Shown: one piece after another, positions 12,083 through 20,814 of the stretch
Layout of the letters: every line of letters starts with the position of its first letter
Position numbering within the stretch: position 1 is the stretch's first letter
Assembly (NCBI RefSeq): GCF_001499995.1
Contig: NZ_LQIU01000008.1
Location: forward strand, 1 to 64,000
Direction: 5' to 3'
DNA: 64,000 nt
Source: Mycobacterium sp. IS-1496
Lineage (GTDB): Bacteria; Actinomycetota; Actinomycetes; Mycobacteriales; Mycobacteriaceae
The notes under the pieces: generated by a model
Databases searched by the model: none
What the model saw: only the letters and a program-made list of their open reading frames with translations
What the model was told of the DNA's origin: nothing
Program-made: the position numbers and the translations under genes

Positions 12083-12088
12083 TAGCCT
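12083..12088 (+). promoter_or_regulatory. -10 element of the aroF leader transcript
   Basis: TAGCCT fits the TANNNT mycobacterial -10. Its last T lies exactly 7 nt before the GTG at 12095, so transcription should start at that GTG and the leader peptide would be leaderless. Confidence 0.65.
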
Positions 12089-12094
12089 GTCCGC

Positions 12095-12169
12095 GTGACC
12101 ATCGGTGTGCGTGCCAGCTATTGGCGCTTTATCAAGGCTCCGGGCGGAGCCGATAAAGCGCAGCGCTAA
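12095..12169 (+). CDS. Aromatic amino-acid leader peptide upstream of DAHP synthase
   Basis: A 24-codon ORF, GTG to TAA, reads MTIGVRASYWRFIKAPGGAD plus KAQR. Tyr, Trp and Phe, the three end-products of the pathway, occur within four codons (SYWRF) immediately before an inverted repeat. That is the expected layout of ribosome-mediated attenuation of the next gene, aroF. From memory, a comparable small leader ORF (aroR) precedes the class I DAHP synthase aroF in Corynebacterium glutamicum. Stalling and antitermination are inferred. Confidence 0.8.
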   Translation: MTIGVRASYWRFIKAPGGADKAQR

Positions 12170-12220
12170 GCACGCATCCACCCGGAGCCCAGGCAGTGAC
12201 CACACGGTCGCTGCCTTTCG
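12108..12220 (+). promoter_or_regulatory. Attenuator-like hairpins of the aroF leader
   Basis: Hairpin 1 pairs GCGCTTTATC (12124-12133) with GATAAAGCGC (12152-12161), with an inner GGCTCC/GGAGCC stem, enclosed by TGCGTGC (12108-12114) / GCACGCA (12170-12176). GGCTCCGGG (12136-12144) can instead pair with CCCGGAGCC (12181-12189), and GCAGCG (12160-12165) with CGCTGC (12209-12214) in the terminator. These are competing folds. The 5' arm begins inside the Trp codon, so a ribosome stalled at Tyr-Trp-Arg-Phe would open hairpin 1. Confidence 0.7.
12191..12218 (+). terminator. Intrinsic-terminator-like hairpin before aroF
   Basis: The 11-bp stem AGGCAGTGACC / GGTCGCTGCCT (one G-U pair, loop ACAC) is followed by a short TT tail, between the leader peptide stop and aroF. 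It is the candidate attenuator terminator. Confidence 0.65.
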
Positions 12221-12228
12221 TCATTCAA

Positions 12229-12274
12229 GGGCACCGGAACACCCACGCAGGTGCCCAGATCCAGAAAGGCACCT
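12229..12274 (+). promoter_or_regulatory. Alternative hairpins around the aroF ribosome-binding site
   Basis: GGGCACC (12229-12235) pairs with GGTGCCC (12250-12256). AGGTGCC (12249-12255) can instead pair with GGCACCT (12268-12274), which overlaps the end of the AAAGG ribosome site. The two folds exclude each other and could gate translation of aroF. Confidence 0.5.
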
Positions 12275-12279
12275 CGAAG

Positions 12280-13332
12280 ATGAACCTGGCGCAGATCGCC
12301 ACCCCGCCGGCCACGTCCGACCGGCGCATCCGCAGCTTCAGCGCGATTCCCAGCCCGCACGAGGTGCTCGCCGAGTTCCCGCTCGGCGCCCGGCGCGCCG
12401 AGCGGGTGGCCCGCGACCGCAACGAGGTCGCCGACATCCTGGCCGGACGTGACGACCGGCTCCTGGTCGTGGTGGGTCCGTGCTCGGTGCACGATCCGGT
12501 CGCCGCACTGGACTACGCCAGCCGGCTGGCCAAGGTGGCGGGCGAACTCGGCGACCGGCTCAAGATCGTCATGCGCGTGTACTTCGAGAAGCCGCGAACG
12601 ACGATCGGCTGGAAGGGCCTGATAAACGATCCGGGGATGGACGGCACGTTCGACGTGTCCCGCGGCCTGCGCACCGCCCGCCAGTTGCTGCTCGACATCA
12701 TCGACATCGGCCTGCCCGTCGGGTGCGAGTTCCTGGAACCGACCAGCCCCCAGTACATCGCCGACGCCGTCGCCTGGGGCGCCATCGGCGCTCGCACCAC
12801 CGAATCGCAGGTGCACCGCCAGCTCGCCTCGGGCCTGTCGATGCCGGTCGGGTTCAAGAACGGCACCGACGGCAACATCCAGGTGGCCGTCGACGGGGTC
12901 AAGGCGGCTGCCGCCCAGCACGTCTTCTTCGGGATGGACGACTCCGGCCGGGGCGCGGTGGTCAGCACCGACGGCAACGAAGACTGCCACGTGATCCTGC
13001 GCGGCGGTACCGACGGGCCCAACCACGACGCCGACGCGGTGCGGGCTGCGGCCGCCAAGCTGACCGCCGCCGGACTACCCGGCCGAGTCGTCGTCGACTG
13101 CAGTCACGCCAACTCCGGGAAGGACCACGTCCGCCAGGCCGCAGTGGCCGCCGAGGTGGCACAGCTGATCCGCGACGGACTCCCGGTCAGCGGCGTGATG
13201 CTCGAGAGCTTCCTCGTCGGCGGCGCACAGTCCTCCGAGTCGCGGCCGCTCACCTACGGGCAGTCGGTCACCGACAAGTGCATGGACTGGCCGACGACGG
13301 ACCTGGTGCTGCGAGAGCTGGCGGCACGCTAG
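12280..13332 (+). CDS. aroF: 3-deoxy-7-phosphoheptulonate (DAHP) synthase, class I
   Basis: First enzyme of the shikimate pathway: condenses phosphoenolpyruvate and erythrose 4-phosphate. The 350-residue protein is the E. coli AroF/G/H type: VVGPCSVHDP, RVYFEKPRTTIGWKG, GCEFLEPTSPQ, GFKNGTDG, VDCSHANSGK and the C-terminal TDKCMDW are all present, including the metal ligands. M. tuberculosis AroG is the unrelated class II type, so this is probably an additional isozyme as in corynebacteria. ATG 12280 has a GAAAGG ribosome site. A longer reading from GTG 12196 would translate the terminator and is rejected. Upstream is a Tyr-Trp-Phe leader peptide. Confidence 0.95.
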   Translation: MNLAQIATPPATSDRRIRSFSAIPSPHEVLAEFPLGARRAERVARDRNEVADILAGRDDRLLVVVGPCSVHDPVAALDYASRLAKVAGELGDRLKIVMRVYFEKPRTTIGWKGLINDPGMDGTFDVSRGLRTARQLLLDIIDIGLPVGCEFLEPTSPQYIADAVAWGAIGARTTESQVHRQLASGLSMPVGFKNGTDGNIQVAVDGVKAAAAQHVFFGMDDSGRGAVVSTDGNEDCHVILRGGTDGPNHDADAVRAAAAKLTAAGLPGRVVVDCSHANSGKDHVRQAAVAAEVAQLIRDGLPVSGVMLESFLVGGAQSSESRPLTYGQSVTDKCMDWPTTDLVLRELAAR

Positions 13333-13364
13333 GCCGCTCGGTTAACGTAATGGCGGAGGTCACG

Positions 13365-14117
13365 ATGCGAATCGCGGTGGCCGGCGCGACCGGCAACATC
13401 GGTGCCCGCACGGTGTCGTTTCTCGAGCGGGACGGGCACGAGGTCGTCCGCATGAGTCGCTCGCTCGGCACCGACCTGCTGACAGGCGACGGGCTGGACG
13501 CCGCGCTCGACGGCGTCCACGCCGTCGTCGACGCGATCAGTTCACCGCCGATCAGCCCCGACGAGACGCGCCAATACTTCGCGACCACCACGAGGAATCT
13601 GCTCGCCGCGGAGGAGCGGGCAGGGGTGTCCCACCATGTGCTGCTGTCGATCGTCGGAATCAGCCGGATGAGCGACGGCGGTACCGCGCACTACGCGGGT
13701 AAGCGGGAACACGAGCGTCTGGTCGAGGAAGGCGCCGTGCCGTGGACGATCGTGCCGGCCACGCAGTTCTACGACTTCGCGGCTTTGGCGGCCGGTTGGA
13801 CCGAACGCGACGGTGTCGCCACCATCGCCCCGCTGCTGGTGCAGCCGATCGCCCCGGACGACATCGCCGCCGTCCTGGCCGAGATCGCCGCGGGAGAGCC
13901 GCAGGGCCGCTACGTCGACGTCGCCGGTCCCGAGACCCAAGACCTGGTCGACATGGCCAGGCGCACCAACGCCGTCCGCGGGCACATGGTCAAGCTGGTG
14001 CCCACCTGGTCGGGGCCCCTCGATCTGTCCATGGCCGGCAACGTCCTACTGCCCGGGGACAACGCGCGCATCGCATCGACGACGTTCGACCGATGGTTGG
14101 CGGCCGGCGCCCGCTGA
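13365..14117 (+). CDS. NAD(P)-binding Rossmann-fold protein, NmrA/atypical SDR type
   Basis: A 250-residue protein with the N-terminal dinucleotide motif VAGATGNIGART and the atypical-SDR segments VDAISSPPISP, HVLLSIVGISR and VPWTIVPATQFYDF. It resembles NmrA-like or YesF-type NAD(P)H-sensing and reductase proteins; substrate unknown. ATG 13365 is chosen because GGAGG (13354-13358) lies 6 nt upstream; ATG 13350 is in frame but lacks a site. It follows aroF by 32 bp and may be cotranscribed. Confidence 0.8.
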   Translation: MRIAVAGATGNIGARTVSFLERDGHEVVRMSRSLGTDLLTGDGLDAALDGVHAVVDAISSPPISPDETRQYFATTTRNLLAAEERAGVSHHVLLSIVGISRMSDGGTAHYAGKREHERLVEEGAVPWTIVPATQFYDFAALAAGWTERDGVATIAPLLVQPIAPDDIAAVLAEIAAGEPQGRYVDVAGPETQDLVDMARRTNAVRGHMVKLVPTWSGPLDLSMAGNVLLPGDNARIASTTFDRWLAAGAR

Positions 14118-14150
14118 GCCGACCGCCGGGATTCGTCGTCCAGGAACGGA

Positions 14151-14190
14151 GACGCCCCATCTCGGTGTTTGCTGAGATGGGGCGTTTCCG
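14151..14190 (+). terminator. Bidirectional intrinsic terminator
   Basis: GACGCCCCATCTC pairs with GAGATGGGGCGTT across a 10-nt loop, followed by TT. It sits between the stops of two convergent genes (14117 and whiB3 at 14208) and could serve both. Confidence 0.85.
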
Positions 14191-14207
14191 TTCGCTGAGT
14201 GGCGTCG

Positions 14208-14498
14208 TCAGGCGGTCCGGCGGATACCGCGCTTGAGCAACATCTCCCGTTCCGATTCGCTCAATCCGCCCCAGATTCCGTAGGGCTCGCCGACGGCGAG
14301 AGCATGCGAGCGGCATTGCGCGATCACGGGGCAGCTCCGGCACATTTCCTTGGCGCGCATTTCGCGCTGGGCGCGGGCCCGGCCGCGCTCGCCATCGGGG
14401 TGGAAGAACATCGAAGAATCGACACCCCGGCAAAGTCCGTGCATCTGCCAATCCCAGATGTCGGCGTTGGGTCCGGGCAGCTGCTGCGGCTGAGGCAT
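14208..14498 (-). CDS. whiB3: Redox-sensing iron-sulfur regulator WhiB3
   Basis: A 96-residue Wbl protein. Four cysteines (GLCRG, MCRSC, QCRSH) bind a [4Fe-4S] cluster, followed by the GIWGG turn and the basic tail KRGIRRTA. The N-terminus MPQPQQLPGPNADIW and gene neighbourhood match WhiB3 of M. tuberculosis, which senses redox and nitric oxide and controls lipid metabolism. ATG 14498 has an AGAGGGG ribosome site. A longer open frame to 14666 is just the 5' leader. Confidence 0.96.
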   Translation of the reverse strand: MPQPQQLPGPNADIWDWQMHGLCRGVDSSMFFHPDGERGRARAQREMRAKEMCRSCPVIAQCRSHALAVGEPYGIWGGLSESEREMLLKRGIRRTA

Positions 14499-14597
14499 GG
14501 GAAAACCCCTCTCTAAACACCCATTTTGGGGAACGCAATAGAGCGTGCGTCGTGGAACAGATCCGAGCACTTGTCGCCGATGACCACTCGTGCACAC

Positions 14598-14627
14598 AAC
14601 GTAGAAGGGCAAAAGAATTTCCGTCAA
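14598..14627 (-). promoter_or_regulatory. Probable sigma-A-type promoter of whiB3
   Basis: On the minus strand TTGACG (14627-14622) and TACGTT (14603-14598) are 18 bp apart, placing the start near 14591 with a leader of about 93 nt. Confidence 0.55.
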
Positions 14628-14767
14628 TAGCCCGATCATGTGCTCAATCGCATAACCGCAGCTCAAGAATTTACGTCACGTTCATCCTTCTGACTTGCCG
14701 TCGGCGCGAAACGTGCTAACCACCGGGGTGGCGCCGCATCTGACGACGGCATTCCGGCAGTTCACGC

Positions 14768-14781
14768 CCATTGGCCAATGG
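14768..14781. promoter_or_regulatory. 14-bp perfect palindrome, candidate operator
   Basis: CCATTGGCCAATGG reads identically on both strands and lies between the divergent whiB3 and TPR-like gene promoters. The binding protein is unknown. Confidence 0.4.
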
Positions 14782-14909
14782 CAGCTTCGGAGCGCTTCTT
14801 AACGCCGCCGTAACTCGTCGCGCACAAAGAGTTAACCGCTCGACGGTCATCGCTGCACCCTGGTTTGCCACTCACGCCGCCGTTTCGCCGTTGGTAGCGT
14901 CGCAGAGCC

Positions 14910-15686
14910 ATGACCAGCCCGCTCCTCGACGCCGCGTTCGGCGACCGGCCCGACATGTGGCCGCTGCCCGCGCCGGCCGACGCGCAGGAGTGCTGGCTGC
15001 GCGCGGTGGCCGCCGGCGGGCAGGGCCGCTACGCCGCCGCCTTCACCGACCTGGCCGCCCTGACCCGGTCCGCCGGGTCAGCCCCGGTTTCCCTGGCGCT
15101 GAGCACCAGGGCGTCGTTTCTGCGGCAACTGGGCGGCCATCGATCGGCCGCCGGATGGGACGGCCGCGCGCTCCATGCGGCGGACACGGACACCGCGGTC
15201 GCCGACGCGCTGATCGGCCTGGCGGCCGATGCGCTGGGAGTCGGCCGCTTCACTGCCTCGCAGCGGCTGCTCGACCGCGCGGCCGCGGTCGTGGAGGCCG
15301 CGGGCGATGCCCGCCTGCCCGTGCGCCTGGAGTGGGTCAGCGCGGAGCTCGCGATGGTGCAGGGGGACGGGGCCACGGCCGTCGAGCACGCCGAACGCGC
15401 CGTCGCGGCGGCAGCGGCGTTCACCTCGGTGCGGCATCGCGTCAAATCCGACGTGGTGCTCGCCGCGGCGCTGTGCAGCCACGGCGAACTCGAACGTTGC
15501 CGGGCGGTCGCCGACGCCGCACTCGACCGGACGGGCGCGTTGGGACTGGTGCCGCTGCGCTGGGCGCTGGCCAGCCTGCTCGCCGACATCGGCAGCGCGG
15601 CGTACACGCCGGGCCAGGTCACGGACTTTCGCGACACCAGCGCAGATACTGTCCGAGACAGGGGCGGTGTGTGGTCTGTTCGCTAG
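14910..15686 (+). CDS. Rv3415c-like protein, Ala-rich TPR-like helical repeats
   Basis: A 258-residue protein made of helical Ala/Leu/Arg-rich repeats resembling tetratricopeptide repeats (for example ALIGLAADALGVGRFTASQR and AELAMVQGDGATAVEHAERA). No catalytic motif is seen. Position between whiB3 and sigD matches Rv3415c of M. tuberculosis, a conserved hypothetical. A TPR scaffold role is an inference. A -10 element (TAGCGT) 9 nt upstream of the ATG suggests a nearly leaderless mRNA. Confidence 0.75.
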   Translation: MTSPLLDAAFGDRPDMWPLPAPADAQECWLRAVAAGGQGRYAAAFTDLAALTRSAGSAPVSLALSTRASFLRQLGGHRSAAGWDGRALHAADTDTAVADALIGLAADALGVGRFTASQRLLDRAAAVVEAAGDARLPVRLEWVSAELAMVQGDGATAVEHAERAVAAAAAFTSVRHRVKSDVVLAAALCSHGELERCRAVADAALDRTGALGLVPLRWALASLLADIGSAAYTPGQVTDFRDTSADTVRDRGGVWSVR

Positions 15687-15773
15687 TCCGGGTGGCGCCC
15701 GTAGGCATCGTTATTGTTTAGCTGAGCCAGATCATTTGATACGCCGTTCGTAACGTTGGAGAACACACCCACG

Positions 15774-16352
15774 ATGACACTTTCGGGAGATCGTCTCGAT
15801 GCTGTCGTCGCTGAGGCAGTGGCGGGCAATCGAGATGCACTCCGGGAAGTGCTGGAGACCATTCGACCGATCGTCGTGCGGTACTGCCGAGCCAGGATCG
15901 GCGCGACGGAACGCAGTGGCCTCTCCGCAGACGACGTTGCGCAGGAGGTGTGCTTGGCCGCCATCACGGCGCTGCCGCGCTACAAGGACCAGGGACGACC
16001 GTTCCTCGCCTTCGTGTATGGCATCGCAGCGCACAAGATCGCGGACGCCCACCGTGCGGCGAGCCGAAACAAGTCGGACCCCACCGACGTGGTGCCCGAA
16101 CGGTTCTCCGGCGAGGCGGGACCCGAACAGCTGGCCATCAACGCCGAATCGTCGGCGCGGATGGAGAAGCTGCTCGGTGTGCTGCCGGACAAGCAGCGCG
16201 AGATCCTCATCCTGCGCGTCGTCGTCGGCATGAGCGCCGAGGAGACCGCCGAGGCGGTCGGGAGCACCGCGGGGGCCGTGCGCGTGGCGCAGCACCGCGC
16301 CCTGGCACGGCTCAAGGCCGAGATCATCGCAACGGGGCACGACCATGCCTGA
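15774..16352 (+). CDS. sigD: RNA polymerase sigma factor SigD (ECF)
   Basis: A 192-residue sigma-70-family ECF factor. Region 2 includes LSADDVAQEVCLAAITALPR and FVYGIAAHKIADAHRA; region 4 includes LPDKQREILILRVVVGMSAE and AGAVRVAQHRALARLK. Sequence and neighbours match M. tuberculosis SigD, linked to ribosomal and starvation responses. ATG 15774 aligns with the conserved MTxxGxRLDAVV start; an upstream in-frame TTG (15756) is less likely. The stop overlaps the rsdA start by 8 nt, so sigma and anti-sigma are translationally coupled. Confidence 0.95.
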   Translation: MTLSGDRLDAVVAEAVAGNRDALREVLETIRPIVVRYCRARIGATERSGLSADDVAQEVCLAAITALPRYKDQGRPFLAFVYGIAAHKIADAHRAASRNKSDPTDVVPERFSGEAGPEQLAINAESSARMEKLLGVLPDKQREILILRVVVGMSAEETAEAVGSTAGAVRVAQHRALARLKAEIIATGHDHA

Positions 16353-17490
16353 CTTCACACGTCGAACCGTCAACGGGGGCGATCCGTCGCTGCCCGAGAT
16401 CAACCAGACCGACCGTTTCCTCGATGCGCTCGCCGGCGAACAGCCGGTGTATTCGAACGACTCCGGCGAGGCCGAGCTGGCGTATCTGTTGGCTGGCTGG
16501 CGTGACGAGGTCCGACAGCCACCGATGGCCTCCGTCGTCACCCCGCGGGATGCGGCGATCGCGCTGGACCGCGCCACCACGACCACGGCGCGCCGCCGGT
16601 TCTCGCTGGCCGTCGTCGGCTCCGTCGCCGCGGCGGTGCTGTGCCTCGGCGGCTTCGGCTCGGTGGTCTATGGCGCCGGGCCGGGCGATCCGCTGTACGG
16701 CGTGCGCACCATGCTCTTCGGTGAGCAGACCGCCACCCGCGACGATCAGGTCGCGTTGGCCGCCCAGACGCAGATGGCCGAGGTGCAGCAGCTCATCGAG
16801 CAGGGCGAGTGGACCGCCGCGCAGGACAAGCTGCAGACGCTCACGACCACCGTCGCCGCGGTGGAGGACACCAGCCGCCAGCAGGAGCTCGTCGACCAGT
16901 GGCAGCAGCTGTCGGTGAAGGTGGAGACCCGCGATCCCGCCGCGACCGTGCCGCCGGACGCTCCGCCGGTGGTGCTGCCCGAGGTGCCCTCGGACCTGCC
17001 GCTGCCCGCGCTGCTCTCCCCGGACGTCACGTCGCCGTCCGACAGCACCGCGCCGGCCACGACACCCCCATCGTCCACGGACCCGTCGGTGCCGCCGTCG
17101 ACCACGCCGCCCGCTCAGACGACCCCGCCGCCGGCGAGCACGTCCTCGCCGCCTGCGCCGTCAGCCACCTCGCCGACGGCGCCCACGCTGGCGCCGTCGT
17201 CGCCTGCTTCGGCGCCCCCGGGAACGACGACCACCCGGGCCCCCGTCGAACTCCCGCCGTCGTCCGCACCGGTGACGACCACGATGCCCACGACGTCGCT
17301 CGCACCGACCACGACTGTCGCGCCGCGGACCACGACGGTCGCCCCGCCGGTGGCGGAGTCCGAGGTGGAGGTGGAGGTGCCGACTCAGTCGGCGCCGACC
17401 GTTGAGCGGCCGGAGGTGGTGGCGCCCGTGGTCACGACTACGGTCGTCTTACCGCTGCCGGGTAACGCCGACGCTGCAGAAGAAGAGTGA
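16345..17490 (+). CDS. rsdA: Anti-sigma-D factor RsdA (membrane)
   Basis: A 381-residue membrane protein that in M. tuberculosis binds SigD through its cytoplasmic N-terminus and is degraded by proteolysis. It has an N-terminal domain (about residues 1-88, with INQTDRFLDALAG), one transmembrane helix near residues 89-112 (FSLAVVGSVAAAVLCLGGFG), a GDPLYGVRTMLFG segment outside, and a Pro/Thr/Ser-rich extracytoplasmic tail from about residue 200. ATG 16345 overlaps sigD. The low-complexity tail is of a kind often variable between species. Confidence 0.92.
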   Translation: MPDFTRRTVNGGDPSLPEINQTDRFLDALAGEQPVYSNDSGEAELAYLLAGWRDEVRQPPMASVVTPRDAAIALDRATTTTARRRFSLAVVGSVAAAVLCLGGFGSVVYGAGPGDPLYGVRTMLFGEQTATRDDQVALAAQTQMAEVQQLIEQGEWTAAQDKLQTLTTTVAAVEDTSRQQELVDQWQQLSVKVETRDPAATVPPDAPPVVLPEVPSDLPLPALLSPDVTSPSDSTAPATTPPSSTDPSVPPSTTPPAQTTPPPASTSSPPAPSATSPTAPTLAPSSPASAPPGTTTTRAPVELPPSSAPVTTTMPTTSLAPTTTVAPRTTTVAPPVAESEVEVEVPTQSAPTVERPEVVAPVVTTTVVLPLPGNADAAEEE

Positions 17491-17498
17491 CGAACCGC

Positions 17499-17903
17499 TC
17501 AGCGGTAGCCGTCTGAGTCCGACGTCGCTTCGTTCAGCGAGGCGTCGGCGTAACCGCGGCAGTAATCCCACGTGACATAGGCGTCGGGTTCGGGATCGTA
17601 GGCCGGCTCGTGGGGCCGAACCGTGCCGTCGACGAGCAGCTGCAGCAGGTTGGCCCGCAGCATGTCCCAGTCGTGGTAGTGGTCCTGCTGGCATTCGTCA
17701 CAGCAGACGACCAGACCGCGGATTCCCTTGTGCGCGAGCAGCGCCTCGTAGACCGCGAGGTCGGCGAGGTCGGCCTCGACGGCGGTGCGTTCCTGCGGGT
17801 CCAGCGGCTGACCGGGTTCGAGCGCGTCGAGTGCCGCCGAGGGATCGCAGGGATCGTCGGCGAACGGGTCGGGCGGCAAACCAGGTGGCAGATGGTCTCG
17901 CAC
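17499..17903 (-). CDS. DUF5319 protein (Rv3412-like)
   Basis: A 134-residue acidic cytoplasmic protein. CCDEC, a Cys cluster near residue 70, with nearby His and a later YCRGYA suggests a small metal site. Sequence and position next to sigD-rsdA and guaB2 match Rv3412 (DUF5319), whose function is unknown. GTG 17903 (MRDHLPPGLPPDPF) is chosen; a TAATGT -10 (17916-17911) ends 7 nt upstream, so the mRNA is leaderless or nearly so. It is convergent with rsdA and divergent from guaB2. Confidence 0.85.
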   Translation of the reverse strand: MRDHLPPGLPPDPFADDPCDPSAALDALEPGQPLDPQERTAVEADLADLAVYEALLAHKGIRGLVVCCDECQQDHYHDWDMLRANLLQLLVDGTVRPHEPAYDPEPDAYVTWDYCRGYADASLNEATSDSDGYR

Positions 17904-18005
17904 GGGTCCCACATTACGCAGCCCCCCTGTGATCACGCCAGCCGTCACCGGTGTGGCGACCGGTGTGCGGGGCCGAGCCGCCACCGCCGCAACCGATAGG
18001 ATTGA

Positions 18006-19592
<1,587 letters not shown>

Positions 19593-19620
19593 CGGACTGG
19601 GAAACAGCACTGTGCGAGAC

Positions 19621-20748
19621 ATGGTCGAAATCGGTATGGGCCGCACCGCCCGCCGTACGTACGAACTCCACGACATCAACATCGTGCCGTCGCGCCGCAC
19701 CCGCTCGTCGCAGGACGTGTCGACGGCGTGGCAGCTGGACGCCTACCGGTTCGAGATCCCCGTGGTGGCGCATCCGACGGACGCGCTGGTGTCCCCGGAG
19801 TTCGCAATCGAACTCGGCCGCCTCGGCGGGCTCGGCGTCCTCAACGGTGAAGGGCTGATCGGCAGGCACGCCGACGTCGAGGAGAAGATCCAGCAGGTCG
19901 TCGAGGCCGCCGACAAGGAGCCCGATCCGTCGGCCGCGATCCGGCTGTTGCAGCAGTTGCACGCCGCACCGCTGGACCCCGAGCTGCTCGGTGCGGCGGT
20001 GTCGCGCATCCGCGATGCGGGGGTGACGACGGCGGTGCGGGTGAGCCCGCAGAACGCTCAGGCGTTGACCCCGGCGCTGCTGCAGGCGGGCATCGACCTG
20101 CTCGTCATCCAGGGCACGATCGTGTCGGCCGAACGTGTCGCCTCCGACGGCGAACCGCTCAATCTCAAGACCTTCATCTCCGAACTCGACGTGCCGGTGG
20201 TCGCGGGTGGCGTGCTGGACCACCGCACCGCGCTGCACCTGATGCGCACCGGTGCGGCCGGAGTGATCGTCGGCTACGGGTCGACGTCCGGCGTCACCAC
20301 GAGCGACGAGGTGCTCGGCATCAGCGTGCCGATGGCCACCGCCATCGCCGACGCCGCCGCCGCGCGTCGCGAATACCTGGACGAGACCGGCGGACGTTAC
20401 GTGCACGTGCTGGCCGACGGCGACATCCACACCTCGGGCGATCTGGCCAAGGCCATCGCCTGCGGCGCCGACGCGGTGGTGCTCGGCACACCGCTGGCCA
20501 GTGCGGCCGAGGCGCTGGGCGGCGGCTGGTTCTGGCCGGCGGCCGCGGCGCATCCGTCGCTGCCCCGCGGTGCGCTGCTGCAGGTGGCGCTCGGCGAGCG
20601 GCCGTCGCTGGAGCAGGTCCTCACCGGACCGTCGGATGATCCGTTCGGTTCGCTCAACCTTGTTGGCGGGCTTCGCCGTTCGATGGCCAAGGCCGGCTAC
20701 TGCGACCCCAAGGAATTCCAGAAGGTCGGTCTGACCGTCGGCGCCTAG
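19621..20748 (+). CDS. guaB3: GuaB3, IMP dehydrogenase-related protein
   Basis: A 375-residue barrel protein related to IMPDH and GMP reductase. The position of the catalytic Cys loop reads GVIVGYGSTSGVTTSDE and has no cysteine, and CBS domains are absent, so it is not an ordinary IMPDH. The N-terminus MVEIGMGRTARRTYEL matches M. tuberculosis GuaB3 (375 aa); an in-frame GTG at 19612 would add three residues. It follows guaB2 by 28 bp. The reaction is unsettled for this family. Confidence 0.9.
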   Translation: MVEIGMGRTARRTYELHDINIVPSRRTRSSQDVSTAWQLDAYRFEIPVVAHPTDALVSPEFAIELGRLGGLGVLNGEGLIGRHADVEEKIQQVVEAADKEPDPSAAIRLLQQLHAAPLDPELLGAAVSRIRDAGVTTAVRVSPQNAQALTPALLQAGIDLLVIQGTIVSAERVASDGEPLNLKTFISELDVPVVAGGVLDHRTALHLMRTGAAGVIVGYGSTSGVTTSDEVLGISVPMATAIADAAAARREYLDETGGRYVHVLADGDIHTSGDLAKAIACGADAVVLGTPLASAAEALGGGWFWPAAAAHPSLPRGALLQVALGERPSLEQVLTGPSDDPFGSLNLVGGLRRSMAKAGYCDPKEFQKVGLTVGA

Positions 20749-20785
20749 GAGCACTGCTCGCGGGTTAGGCCGACCTGTCTAGCTA

Positions 20786-20801
20786 GTTACCCATTGGTAA
20801 C
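20786..20801 (+). promoter_or_regulatory. Inverted repeat in the choD promoter, candidate operator
   Basis: GTTACC-CATT-GGTAAC is a perfect 6+4+6 inverted repeat ending just upstream of the likely -10 (CATACT, 20803-20808). It covers roughly -29 to -14 relative to the leaderless start, a typical repressor position. Confidence 0.5.
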
Positions 20802-20814
20802 CCATACTGGTGTG

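Larger units (their letters stand above)
14499..14909. promoter_or_regulatory. Divergent regulatory region between whiB3 and the TPR-like gene
   Basis: This 411-bp non-coding stretch is more AT-rich than its surroundings around 14590-14680. It holds the whiB3 promoter and about 93 nt of whiB3 5' leader, a perfect 14-bp palindrome (14768-14781) and a TAGCGT -10 (14895-14900) that would start transcription 3 nt before the ATG at 14910. I saw no convincing small gene in it. Confidence 0.6.

Noticed and set aside
12124..12161. Inverted repeat as a mobile-element end
   Set aside because: Lies inside the leader ORF with Tyr-Trp-Phe codons and competes with other pairings; attenuator role explains it better.
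12196..12279. GTG extension of aroF upstream of ATG 12280
   Set aside because: It would translate through the terminator-like hairpin and has no ribosome site. The conserved start and AAAGG site are at 12280.
14499..14666. N-terminal extension of whiB3 to 14666
   Set aside because: Contains the promoter and leader; MPQPQQLPGP at 14498 matches WhiB3 with a good ribosome site.
16900..17480. Tandem repeat or CRISPR-like structure in the rsdA tail
   Set aside because: Pro/Thr/Ser codon bias makes it look repetitive, but there is no regular unit or spacer.
20786..20801. KstR/KstR2 operator at choD
   Set aside because: GTTACC-N4-GGTAAC does not fit the KstR (AAC-N-GTT core with other spacing) consensus I know; kept only as an unassigned repeat.
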